This document shows positions 1 through 7,166 of a DNA stretch of 14,191 nt, in pieces; the first letter of the stretch is position 1; each line of letters starts with the position of its first letter. The stretch is from an uncultured Coriobacteriaceae bacterium. Its GTDB lineage: Bacteria > Actinomycetota > Coriobacteriia > Coriobacteriales > Eggerthellaceae. The stretch is from contig USJN01000010.1 of the NCBI GenBank assembly GCA_900554945.1, positions 1 through 14,191 on the forward strand. Direction: 5' to 3'. The notes below the pieces were generated by a model that searched no databases, was not told the origin of the DNA, and saw only the letters and a list, made by a program, of their open reading frames with translations. The translations under genes were made by a program, and so were the position numbers.

Positions 1-2
1 AT

Positions 3-179
3 TTATCAAAGGATACGGATGCCCTGATGGCGCGCATCCATATACCTTATCAGACATTATGGTATATCCTTATCATATTGGCAGTAGTCATAGCGATTAT
101 AACAGCCATATCATTTTTGAAGAAGCTTTTTGTACACCATCATAACAGGAAGCTCAGAAAGTATTTTTTTGCAATGTGA
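3..179 (+). CDS. C-terminal fragment of an AT-rich membrane protein (possibly an ABC-type permease)
   Basis: An open frame enters from the left edge and ends at TGA 177-179, giving 58 visible residues; the 5' part lies outside the window. It holds one strongly hydrophobic segment (LWYILIILAVVIAIITAISF, about residues 20-39) followed by a basic tail rich in Lys, His and Arg. This is what a last transmembrane helix with a cytoplasmic positive tail looks like. The layout resembles the end of FtsX/MacB-type ABC permeases, but no diagnostic motif is visible, so the family is a guess. Codons such as ATA, TTA, AGG and AGA are frequent, unlike every other gene here, which suggests acquisition from an AT-rich donor. 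The other two forward frames stop earlier or look less protein-like. Confidence 0.5.
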   Translation, partial: LSKDTDALMARIHIPYQTLWYILIILAVVIAIITAISFLKKLFVHHHNRKLRKYFFAM

Positions 180-438
180 AGGTTTTGTAAGATATTGTTG
201 AATTGACCTGCACTATCCTATTCGAGAATAGCCCGCTTTATGGACAGGTTGAATCTGGCACGGAAATGGGTTGATTTTCCCTCTTTCATCAACCTTGAGG
301 AATGATGCGCGCAAATTCCCCGCAACAAAACCCTCTGCTACGAAAAGGCATGACCCCTGGAAAAGCGAGCAGCCTTGCGCAACAGCGCCGAAAGAGGAGG
401 CGCGGGGCATCGAGGGGAAGGGCCGTCCCCCATGGCGC
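180..438. other. Intergenic stretch between the AT-rich fragment and selD, with small inverted repeats
   Basis: I see no credible gene here; the short overlapping open frames look like chance. Two inverted repeats are visible: CTATTC-GA-GAATAG at 218-231, and GGTTGAT (269-275) with ATCAACC (288-294) around a 12-base loop. Neither is followed by a convincing T-run on either strand, so neither is called a terminator. Base composition changes from AT-rich to GC-rich at about 300. Confidence 0.5.
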
Positions 439-447
439 TGCTATACT
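439..447 (+). promoter_or_regulatory. Extended -10 promoter of selD
   Basis: TGC followed by TATACT (442-447) fits an extended -10 element (TGn-TATAAT). No TTGACA-like -35 is visible at 17 bp upstream, as is typical of extended -10 promoters. Transcription would start near 454, leaving a leader of about 20 nt with AAGGAG at 461-466, seven bases before the selD ATG. selA has the same arrangement. Confidence 0.5.
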
Positions 448-473
448 GAAGTCGACTCGAAAGGAGACTGTCC

Positions 474-1553
474 ATGAGCGACAAGGAGAAAGTTGCGCTG
501 ACGAAGCTCACCAGCAAGGGCGGTTGAGCGGCAAAGTGGGGTCCGGGCGACCTCGAAGATGCGCTGCACTGCCTCTCCCCCGCAATCGACCTGCCTGACA
601 AGGACAAGCTCCTCCTCGGGTTCGAAACGAGCGACGATGCGGCGGTGTGGGAAATCAATAAGACGACGGCGGCCGTGCTCACGGTCGATTTCTTCACGCC
701 TGTCGTCGACGACCCCTACGAGTTCGGACGCGTTGCGGCGGCGAACGCACTTTCCGACGTGTTCGCGATGGGGGCCCGACCCCACGTGGCCCTAAACCTG
801 CTCGCTCTCGACAGCGAGCTCGGCGCCGAGGTCGCAGGCGAGATTCTGCGCGGCGGCGCCGACACGGCGCATGCAGCAGGGGCTTTCGTGGCAGGCGGCC
901 ACACAATTGACGATGGGGAGCCGAAATATGGCCTGTGCGTGTTCGGCACCGTCGACCCGGGCAAAATCGTACGCAACGGCGGCGCGGTTGCAGGAGACAT
1001 CCTCTACCTCACCAAGCGAATCGGCACAGGAATCATGAGCGCGGCCGTGAAAAACGAGCTCGTCACCCAGCAGGAGTTCCGACCGGCCGTCGAATCGATG
1101 ATGGAGCTCAACATAGCAGGCGGCGAGGCGATGGTCGACGCGGGCGTCCATGCAGCAACAGACGTGACGGGATTCGGCCTGGCGGGGCACCTCCACGAGA
1201 TGCTCAAAGCGTCGAACGTGGCGGCCGAGCTGGACTTCGGCGCCATCCCCACCTTCGAGCGCGTATGGGAGCTCTCGTGTGCGTATTGCCGCCCCAACCG
1301 GGCGTTTTCCATCATGGACCTCGCGGAGGAATACGTGCGGCAGGGCACGCTCGACGACGACGAGTTCGACAACCGCATGGGAGTGATCTGCGACCCGCAA
1401 ACCTCGGGCGGCATTTTGGCAGCCATACCTCCTGACCGGGCAGAGGTGTTCGAGCGTGAATTCGAGCGGCGGGCAGGGCGCGCGGCGTGGAAAATCGGCC
1501 GCATCGTCGATGGCGACGCGGGCACGATCTCGTTCAGCGACGGAGCGCTGTAG
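474..1553 (+). CDS. selD: Selenide, water dikinase SelD, itself a selenoprotein (Sec at residue 18)
   Basis: SelD makes monoselenophosphate from selenide and ATP, the selenium donor for Sec-tRNA synthesis. The ATG at 474 follows AAGGAG (461-466). The frame reads into TGA at 525-527 and then stays open to TAG 1551-1553, giving 359 residues, normal for the family. The TGA sits in SKGG-U-AAKWGPGDL, exactly where SelD carries its active-site Cys or Sec next to the catalytic Lys (K21), so it is read as selenocysteine. Conserved SelD stretches follow: ATDVTGFGLAGHLHEM and the C-terminal PQTSGGIL. A conventional gene caller would start at 645 and lose the catalytic N-terminus. The gene is convergent with the desulfurase gene, with 2 bp between stop codons. 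It forms its own transcription unit, separate from selAB. Confidence 0.95.
525..554 (+). promoter_or_regulatory. Bacterial SECIS-like element in selD mRNA
   Basis: The UGA at 525-527 is followed by a stem of six pairs, GGGGTC (538-543) with GACCTC (549-554), including one G-U pair. The loop is CGGGC (544-548). The loop begins 16 nt after the UGA and has G at its second position, which fits the known bacterial SECIS geometry (apical loop roughly 16-37 nt downstream, G among its first two bases). SelB, encoded at 11571-13505, is the expected ligand. Confidence 0.75.
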
Positions 1554-1555
1554 TT

Positions 1556-2788
1556 TTACTTGCGAGACCGTGCGGCTCGGAGCATCTGCGCGGCACGGTC
1601 TATCTGGCTCGCGGCAAAGTCGATTTCGGCCGTTGTGTTGTAGAACGCCGGCGACAGTCGCGCCACGCTGCTCGTTCCCAGCCAATCGAGCACGGGCTGT
1701 GCGCAGTTGTGGCCGCTGCGCAGGGCGACGCCGCGCGCGTCGATGAGCGTGCACAGATCGAGCGGGTGCACCCCGTCGATCGTGAACGAGACGAGACCCG
1801 CGCGCTCCTTCGGCGAGCCCGCGATATGAAGTCCCTCGATTTCCCCGAGAGCGCTAACTGCATGTCTGACCAGGTCGGACTCATACGTCGCGATTTCCTC
1901 GCGACCCAAAGCGCACAGGTAGTCGCATGCCGCGCCGAGCGCGATCGCACCGACGTAGTTCGGTGTGCCCGCCTCCAGGCGCAGGGGAAGCTCTTCCCAG
2001 GTGGTCAGCGCTTGCGTCACCTTCCCCACCATCTCGCCGCCGAAATCGCGGGGGGCAAGCATCTCGAGCGCGTCGCGCGTGCCGCAAAGCGCGCCGATAC
2101 CCGTGCCAGCCATCATCTTATGGCCGGAAAAAGCCAGGTAGTCGACACCGAGATCCGCGATATCGACCACGCCATGGCGCATGATCTGCGCGCCGTCGAG
2201 CACGAACAAGGCGCCCGCATCATGGGCCATCTTGGCAAGCCTCTTCACGGGGGTCACGGTGCCGAGCACGTTCGAGCACCCCGTCATCGCGACAATCTTC
2301 ACCTTTTCATCGGCGAGCAGCTCCGCGTAATGGGCCTCATCGAGATCGCCCTCGGCGGTGAGCCCAGCGACGCGGAAGTCAGCGCCACTCGCAAAACACG
2401 CCTGCTGCCAGGGAACATAATTGGAGTGGTGCTCCATAAGGCTCACCACAACAGCATCGTCTGGCCCGAGCTCGTGCGCCAAGCCACGGGCCACCATGTT
2501 CAAGCCATCGGTCGTGCCGCGTGTAAACACCACGCACGACGAATCGGCCACGCCGACAAAGCGGGCAACCGTCTCCCGAGCATGCTCAAGCGCGTCGGTC
2601 GAGGCATGCGCCAGGTAATGCATACCACGATGCACGTTCGCGTTGCTCGTCCGATAGTGCTCGGCAACAGTGGAGAGCACCTGCTCGGGAACTTGCGTCG
2701 TCGCCGAGTTGTCCAAATACACGAGAGGATGGCCGTGAACCTGCTGTCCCAAAATCGGGAAATCCTCACGTATGCGTTTCACATCCAT
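1556..2788 (-). CDS. sufS: SufS/CsdA-type PLP-dependent cysteine desulfurase
   Basis: This is a class V aminotransferase-fold protein of 410 residues, the usual SufS length. It would take sulfur from cysteine (or selenium from selenocysteine) as an enzyme-bound persulfide. Visible signatures are YLDNSATTQVP near the N-terminus, MEHHSNYVPW, the PLP lysine in FSGHKMMAGTGIG (K224) and the sulfur-carrying cysteine in RSGHNCAQPVL (C362), the form typical of the SufS/CsdA group, which works with SufE-type partners. The ATG at 2788 was chosen because AAAGGG lies nine bases upstream; an ATG at 2797 would abut that site. It is the last gene of a SufE-like / small protein / desulfurase set and faces selD. 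A selenocysteine lyase role is possible but not shown by sequence. Confidence 0.9.
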   Translation of the reverse strand: MDVKRIREDFPILGQQVHGHPLVYLDNSATTQVPEQVLSTVAEHYRTSNANVHRGMHYLAHASTDALEHARETVARFVGVADSSCVVFTRGTTDGLNMVARGLAHELGPDDAVVVSLMEHHSNYVPWQQACFASGADFRVAGLTAEGDLDEAHYAELLADEKVKIVAMTGCSNVLGTVTPVKRLAKMAHDAGALFVLDGAQIMRHGVVDIADLGVDYLAFSGHKMMAGTGIGALCGTRDALEMLAPRDFGGEMVGKVTQALTTWEELPLRLEAGTPNYVGAIALGAACDYLCALGREEIATYESDLVRHAVSALGEIEGLHIAGSPKERAGLVSFTIDGVHPLDLCTLIDARGVALRSGHNCAQPVLDWLGTSSVARLSPAFYNTTAEIDFAASQIDRAAQMLRAARSRK

Positions 2789-2842
2789 GTTCGCCATCCC
2801 TTTCGCTCTGACGGCCCCTCGCATGCCGAGCATTCTAGCTCA

Positions 2843-3283
2843 TCAGGAGTCCCTGCGCATGGACGGGTCGTCCTTCGCATCGAAAAGCGCATCTGCGAGC
2901 TGCGTAATTGTCTCAAGGTTGGCAGACTGCTCGGGCGTGAAGCGAACGTTCAGCGCGCGCTGGAGCGTCAAGGACAAAAGCACCTTCTTGATGTCGGTCG
3001 AGCTTTGGTTGGTACACGTGGTCGAGCCTTCCGCAAGCTTCACGCTCTTGTCGTTTTGGCGCAGGAGTTTCTCGACGCTCTCGTCGGCAAGCCTCAAGAT
3101 GTCCTCCGTGCCCAAAGCCCGCACCTCGTCTTCGGTCAGGAAGAACTTGGCGAGCGTATAGTTGCGCACCTCCTGGCGAAACGCCTCGCGGCCAAGCGTG
3201 CCCGACGTGATCTTCTCCTGCGCAGCTTCAGCGTCCTTCGCCGCGATATCGAGGCGATCTTTCAGCGTCATCGTGCTAGCCAT
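2843..3283 (-). CDS. Small protein with an acyl-carrier-like C-terminal half, between SufE-like and SufS-type genes
   Basis: The protein has 146 residues. ATG 3283 is preceded by AAGGAGG with good spacing and overlaps the end of the SufE-like gene by 8 bp (ATGGCTAG), so translation is probably coupled. The N-terminal half is charged and helical. From about residue 95 the sequence (STDIKKVLLSLTLQR, then ALNVRFTPEQ, then ANLETITQLADAL) aligns by eye with helices II-III of acyl carrier proteins, including the typical T-[IV]-x-x-L ending. The phosphopantetheine serine is not at its expected place: the nearest serines lie two or three residues earlier and an Asp occupies the position. It may therefore be a carrier-like adaptor rather than a working ACP. 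The fold call is my own reading and unconfirmed. Context implies a role in sulfur or selenium transfer. Confidence 0.75.
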   Translation of the reverse strand: MASTMTLKDRLDIAAKDAEAAQEKITSGTLGREAFRQEVRNYTLAKFFLTEDEVRALGTEDILRLADESVEKLLRQNDKSVKLAEGSTTCTNQSSTDIKKVLLSLTLQRALNVRFTPEQSANLETITQLADALFDAKDDPSMRRDS

Positions 3284-3728
3284 GATGAGGTTCCTCCTTA
3301 TTAGAAAGCGCCTTGCGCGCAAAATCCTTGATAGTCGACGCGATTGCGGAAACGCCCGCCTGCCGCTTCGCGTCGAAAATATAGACGAGCTCGGTCTCTT
3401 CCACGAAACGCACGGGGCACTCGATAATCGCCCGTGCATCTTGTCCCGAGAACATTTGCTGGAACAGGTAGATCACACCGCGCACCATGAGCGTGTCGCT
3501 GTCACCTTCAAGAGCGAAGCCCTCGCCTGGCGCCACGCCCGCCCACGAGGGATAAAGCCAAACCTGCGACTGGCACCCCTCGACGAGCGCTTCTTTCACT
3601 TTGCGCTCCTCGGGTAGTTCCTCGAGCTGCGCCGATAGCTGCAAAAGGTAGTCGAACTGCTCGAACGTGTCACCAGCGGCGACGAAGCCGTCGATGAATT
3701 CCTGCTGAATCTCGTCAGGAGCCTTCAC
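3276..3728 (-). CDS. SufE-family sulfur-acceptor protein
   Basis: SufE-type proteins accept persulfide sulfur from SufS/CsdA and pass it on. The 150-residue protein has the family layout: an N-terminal helical stretch (IQQEFIDGFVAAGDTFEQFD), then the acceptor cysteine in VEGCQSQVWL (C52 counted from the GTG start), followed by GDSDTLMVRGVIYLFQQMFSGQ, equivalent to the GDSDA-ivkGliaill region of SufE. The start is uncertain: GTG 3728 lies nine bases after AAAGGGG, whereas ATG 3737 (three residues longer) sits directly against that site. The same geometry occurs at the desulfurase gene. It overlaps the next gene by 8 bp. No clear promoter is visible between it and the terminator upstream, so it may depend on read-through. 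Confidence 0.88.
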   Translation of the reverse strand: MKAPDEIQQEFIDGFVAAGDTFEQFDYLLQLSAQLEELPEERKVKEALVEGCQSQVWLYPSWAGVAPGEGFALEGDSDTLMVRGVIYLFQQMFSGQDARAIIECPVRFVEETELVYIFDAKRQAGVSAIASTIKDFARKALSNKEEPHHG

Positions 3729-3752
3729 GTTCCCCATCCCCTTTCTCGCCGA

Positions 3753-3771
3753 CCCGAGCCCCAAACTCGGG
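3753..3771 (-). other. Small hairpin between the terminator and the SufE-like gene
   Basis: CCCGAG (3753-3758) and CTCGGG (3766-3771) form a perfect 6-bp stem with a 7-base loop. In the minus direction it directly follows the T-rich tail of the 3779-3812 terminator and lies about 15 bases before the ribosome-binding site of the SufE-like gene. It could be a second termination stem, an RNA-end protector or chance. Confidence 0.4.
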
Positions 3772-3778
3772 AAAGAAC

Positions 3779-3812
3779 AAGCCCGCGGCGTCGATTGCGG
3801 CGCCGCGGGCTT
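3779..3812 (-). terminator. Rho-independent terminator after the FucI-like gene
   Basis: A perfect 12-bp inverted repeat (AAGCCCGCGGCG with CGCCGCGGGCTT) encloses a 10-base loop. In the minus direction the stem is followed by TTGTTCTTT. It sits 39 bp after the FucI-like stop codon and separates that gene from the SufE-like/SufS-type set. Confidence 0.85.
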
Positions 3813-3850
3813 GGCGTTCGGCGCGTGATACGCCTTCTCGTTGGCTCGAT

Positions 3851-5398
3851 TTACGCCTGGACGATTTCCAGACCGAGCAGCTCGCCGAGCTCGATGACCT
3901 GCTCTTCGAAGTCACCGTAGATAAGCGGCATGTGGTTGCCGATGGCGGCCTGCTTCTTGAAGAAGTCCTTGGAGTCCTTCACCTGGAAGAACACGCCCAT
4001 GGAGCAGTTGGTCTGATCGTAGCCCATGGAGGTGATGATCTTGCCCTTCGCAACGAAGAGCTTCTCGACGTTCGGGTCGACACGGCACATCGTGATCGTC
4101 TGGCCGGCGTCCTCTTCGAACTTGTAGCGCAGCGTCGCGCCGAAGCCGGAGCGGGCGAAGGAGCGAATCGCGTAGGGGCGGAAGTCCTCGTCGAAGGATT
4201 CCCAACGGCGGTTCGGCACCGAGTGGAAGGTCAAAACGACGTTGGGGATGTCGCCGAGCTCTTCCATCTTCTGGTCAACATGCTCGGGCGTGAAGAACAG
4301 TGCCTTGGGCAGCTGAGCGCGGACGCCATGACGCACCGGGCTCGTGAAGCAATTGCCCATGTAGGACGGACGGCGGCCGATGGCCTGCAGCATCAGCTTG
4401 GAGACGACGGCGCCCAGATCGTACTCGCATGCGGACGGGATGCCCTGCTCGTTGTTGAGCGAGTGGTTCAGGCACATCGTGAACTGCTTCTGGTTCAGGC
4501 GGCGCGTCGCGCACAGATCGGGGCACGGAGCAGTGAAGCAGTTGCACTCGTAGGCGTCGAGGAACTTCTGGATGCCGTAGTTGGCTTCGACGGACTTCTT
4601 GACCATCTCGCGCGTCATCTCGCACTCTTCGGCGCCTGCGATGAGCTCGTCGGTTTCCTTGTCGATGATCTTCTCGTCCTCGGCGGTGAGGTTTAAGCCC
4701 TTGCGGCCCGGCGTGCAGTAGTTCTCCATCGGGTCGTCGTAGGAAATCTGGTCAAGCAGCTCATGAGCGGAGACGTAACGGATGCGGGTGCCGAAGCGCT
4801 CAGTGATCTTCTCGGGGTCGATGATCGAGTCGGGCGCGCTCACCGAGACGGTGCTCGTCATGCGGGTCGCGGCGAGGATCTTCGAGTCCTTCATGACCTT
4901 GCGAGCACGCAGGACGGTCATGTACTCGGTGGCGTCCTCCCAATCCTCGAAGGAGTAGAACTCAAGGCCGCGGGCAAGGAACTCGGCGGACGTGATAGCA
5001 GAGGCGCAGCATGCCTGGGTGATGGCGCAGGGCTTGCCGACGCGCTGAGCAAACTCGAGAGCCAAATCGTAGGGGCGGCTCGCATACCCGATAAAGTACA
5101 GGTCGACTTCTTCGCTTCCCTCGGCAAGCTTGTCGATCATCTCGTCTTTGGTGAGGAAGTTCTCGTCGCGCTCGACTTTGACGGGCTCGAGCAGGTTGAC
5201 GACGTTCTCCGGCATAGCAGCCTGGAGCTGAGCATACCAACCCTTGAACTTCTCGGCGGCCATGTGGAGGTCGAATTCCTTCTCAAGCTGGATGCCCTCA
5301 CCGAAGCGGCACGGTCCCTCGAACACGTACTCGTGATACAGCGTCAAGAAAATCGGCTTCACGTTGAGACGAATTTCCTCATGTTTTTTGATGGCCAT
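3851..5398 (-). CDS. FucI/AraA-fold protein (L-fucose/L-arabinose isomerase-like), substrate unknown
   Basis: The protein has 515 residues. ATG 5398 was chosen because AAAGGA lies eight bases upstream; an open extension to 5452 has no such site. It resembles the L-fucose/L-arabinose isomerase superfamily, which interconverts aldoses and ketoses using Mn2+ held by acidic residues and His. The N-terminal part has a Rossmann-like region (EVDLYFIGYASRPYDLALEF). The central PSACEYDLGAVVSKLMLQ (C324, E325, D327) matches the P-x-x-C-E-x-D metal-site region of FucI-type enzymes. Just before it is a cysteine-rich run, C285-x-C-x4-C-x3-C296, which I do not recognise as standard for the family. The C-terminal half (about 330-515) fits the FucI C-terminal domain. 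It is transcribed from an operator/-10 module shared with the transporter at 7524, so the two probably handle the same compound. Isomerase activity is inferred, not shown. Confidence 0.75.
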   Translation of the reverse strand: MAIKKHEEIRLNVKPIFLTLYHEYVFEGPCRFGEGIQLEKEFDLHMAAEKFKGWYAQLQAAMPENVVNLLEPVKVERDENFLTKDEMIDKLAEGSEEVDLYFIGYASRPYDLALEFAQRVGKPCAITQACCASAITSAEFLARGLEFYSFEDWEDATEYMTVLRARKVMKDSKILAATRMTSTVSVSAPDSIIDPEKITERFGTRIRYVSAHELLDQISYDDPMENYCTPGRKGLNLTAEDEKIIDKETDELIAGAEECEMTREMVKKSVEANYGIQKFLDAYECNCFTAPCPDLCATRRLNQKQFTMCLNHSLNNEQGIPSACEYDLGAVVSKLMLQAIGRRPSYMGNCFTSPVRHGVRAQLPKALFFTPEHVDQKMEELGDIPNVVLTFHSVPNRRWESFDEDFRPYAIRSFARSGFGATLRYKFEEDAGQTITMCRVDPNVEKLFVAKGKIITSMGYDQTNCSMGVFFQVKDSKDFFKKQAAIGNHMPLIYGDFEEQVIELGELLGLEIVQA

Positions 5399-5510
5399 GA
5401 TGACTATCCTTTCCCCTGTTCTGCGGCACTCTCTCCCGTGCCGTGCTGACATCGAGAAGAGTACGCCGCGCCGCAGCGTAAATCATGGGGCTGGAATCAC
5501 CGTCTTCGAT

Positions 5511-5536
5511 AAATTCTATTGTGCATTTTGCATAAT
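5511..5536 (-). promoter_or_regulatory. Operator plus -10 box driving the FucI-like gene (inverted copy of the 7195-7220 site)
   Basis: On the minus strand, TTATGCAAAATGCACAA (5535-5519) is followed directly by TAGAAT (5518-5513), so the 17-bp near-palindrome (arms TTATGCA/TGCACAA, 3-bp centre) forms the whole spacer of a promoter with no recognisable -35. The 26-bp block matches 7195-7220 in inverted orientation at 25 positions; the single difference (5516) lies in the -10 box. The site covers the last five codons and stop of the regulator gene. The FucI-like leader would be about 105 nt. Confidence 0.75.
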
Positions 5537-7096
5537 CTCGATGTCGTCGAAACGGTACGCAAAGAGCAGCGCGAAGCGAAGAGCTGGATCGGACGTGTCG
5601 ATACCGTACGCACCCTCAATACGGTCGATGCGGTACTTCACGTTGTTGCGATGCATATGAAGTTTCTCGGCAACGATGTTCGCGCGGCGTTCGCACATGA
5701 GGTACTCGTAGAGGAACTGATAGTTGTCGGTGCCCCGCTCGGCGTCGTCTTTCGCGATGGAACGAACGACGACGCTCGCGTAGGTTGAATTCAAAAGTGG
5801 CAGGTCATCTCCCATTTTATCGGCGATAAAGGCGATTTGGGCTCGATCGAACGAGAAGATACGGTTCCAGTTGAACGAAATCGGCAGCTTATGAGCGCCC
5901 GGCTTGGCCTTCGCCCCAAGCCGTGCAGCCTCGCGCGCCTGTCGATAGGCAATGGAAGCCTTAGCGAGATTCGTGAACTTGGAGCTGCGTCCGCAGATAA
6001 GGTCCATTTTCTCCATGAGCTCGTTGATGCGCGATGAGATGGATTTATGCCCCTTTGGGCACGAACCGACCTCGCACTGCGGAGAGAGGCAGTTGAAGCA
6101 CAGCACCGTGACGCAGCCGTCGAAAAGGACAACTTTCGCTGGTGCCACCATCGTGGCCAGGTCGGAAAGAAGCCGCGAGGGAGACATATCCTCGGTAACG
6201 GGAATCGCGAACAGGCAAAACCGCGCTTCTGGTGGAATACCCACGAGCTTACATCGCTCGCGAATGATAGCCTCGTTGCCCTCGCGGCCCAAAAGCAGAT
6301 CATGAAGGAACGTGTCGACCGCGTTACCCGAGGGTTTGTCTTCTGGGTATTCGAGCTCGGCAATGCGTTTGACCCTCGAGAGGAAAAGGTCGAACGTGTC
6401 GTAGAGATAGTCGCAGGGGGAAAGCTTGTTGCACATCATGACGACGATGAGGCTGAAGCTCGTCTTGGTTTTGAACGACCTCACGACCGTGACGTATTTG
6501 CAGATGGAGAGCGTATCGTTGACGATGAAGCCGTCCTCTTTCGCCCATGGCTTGAAGCGCTTGTGCAGCTGGAATTTCCGGATGTTCTCCTCGGTATGGT
6601 AGCCGTGCCCGATCAGCTCCATCGTAATCGGATCGTCACAGGGAGTCCCCTTGGTGTAGGCCAAAAGCTTGAGAGCCGGATCCACTACGACGACGTTGTT
6701 GCGCAGCATCTTCTCGCTCACATCCATAAGCTCTTGAAGCCCGCCGCCGCGGCCGAGCACCGCGTCCATATCGCGCTCCCACATCCCGAATCGATAGAAG
6801 ATTTCGAGCAACGCGTTGAATACCTGGAGCGTTCCCTCTCCCCCCGTGACGGAAAGCACGGCGGTCTGGTCGGGCTTGGTCGCGTGATGGTCCACGAAAG
6901 CTGCGTGGCGGCCGTAGCTTCGGACGCTTTCGCAGTCTTCGCTCGTCGAGCAAACGTAGAGGATATCGTCCCCCGCAATCGACGATTCCCCCAGATAAAG
7001 ACGGGCATTTTCGAAATCAAGACTCCCGTCAGACGAGATTGAGACGTTCCCCATAGCCTCAAGTTCGCGCTTCATGATGTTCAGCGAAACACCCAT
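5516..7096 (-). CDS. PucR/CdaR-type transcriptional regulator with a four-cysteine motif
   Basis: The protein has 526 residues; ATG 7096 follows GGGAGG with good spacing. The C-terminus carries the helix-turn-helix typical of PucR/CdaR regulators (about 455-515), with ANIVAEKLHMHRNNVKYRID as the recognition region and an ALRFALLFAYRF ending. The centre has the family's F-x-x-DLL-x-G stretch (FLHDLLLGREGNE). These regulators often respond to a catabolic substrate. The N-terminal half is a poorly conserved sensory region. An unusual C333-x2-C336-x4-C341-x4-C346 motif, followed by PKGH, could bind a metal or sense redox state. The gene is divergent from the transporter and upstream of the FucI-like gene; both carry the same operator, for which this protein is the obvious candidate ligand. 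Its own stop overlaps one operator copy. Confidence 0.88.
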   Translation of the reverse strand: MGVSLNIMKRELEAMGNVSISSDGSLDFENARLYLGESSIAGDDILYVCSTSEDCESVRSYGRHAAFVDHHATKPDQTAVLSVTGGEGTLQVFNALLEIFYRFGMWERDMDAVLGRGGGLQELMDVSEKMLRNNVVVVDPALKLLAYTKGTPCDDPITMELIGHGYHTEENIRKFQLHKRFKPWAKEDGFIVNDTLSICKYVTVVRSFKTKTSFSLIVVMMCNKLSPCDYLYDTFDLFLSRVKRIAELEYPEDKPSGNAVDTFLHDLLLGREGNEAIIRERCKLVGIPPEARFCLFAIPVTEDMSPSRLLSDLATMVAPAKVVLFDGCVTVLCFNCLSPQCEVGSCPKGHKSISSRINELMEKMDLICGRSSKFTNLAKASIAYRQAREAARLGAKAKPGAHKLPISFNWNRIFSFDRAQIAFIADKMGDDLPLLNSTYASVVVRSIAKDDAERGTDNYQFLYEYLMCERRANIVAEKLHMHRNNVKYRIDRIEGAYGIDTSDPALRFALLFAYRFDDIEIMQNAQ

Positions 7097-7166
7097 GACC
7101 TACCTCCCTCAGATAAAGCCATTGCGCCGTATCCCATAATGGTCTATCTCCCGTCCGATTACTTTA

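Noticed and set aside
206..249. Larger cruciform formed by ACCTG and CAGGT around the 218-231 palindrome
   Set aside because: Five-base outer arms over a ~44-base span are expected by chance.
525..527. In-frame stop making selD a pseudogene
   Set aside because: The TGA is at the known Sec/Cys position of SelD, is followed by a SECIS-like hairpin, and selA and selB are in the same window.
1487..3304. 605-residue open frame on the plus strand
   Set aside because: It lies antisense to the SufS-type and small carrier-like genes, which have clear family motifs; its composition is typical of a GC-rich shadow frame.
6047..7042. 331-residue open frame antisense to the regulator
   Set aside because: The regulator on the other strand has a recognisable helix-turn-helix and ribosome-binding site; this frame has neither.
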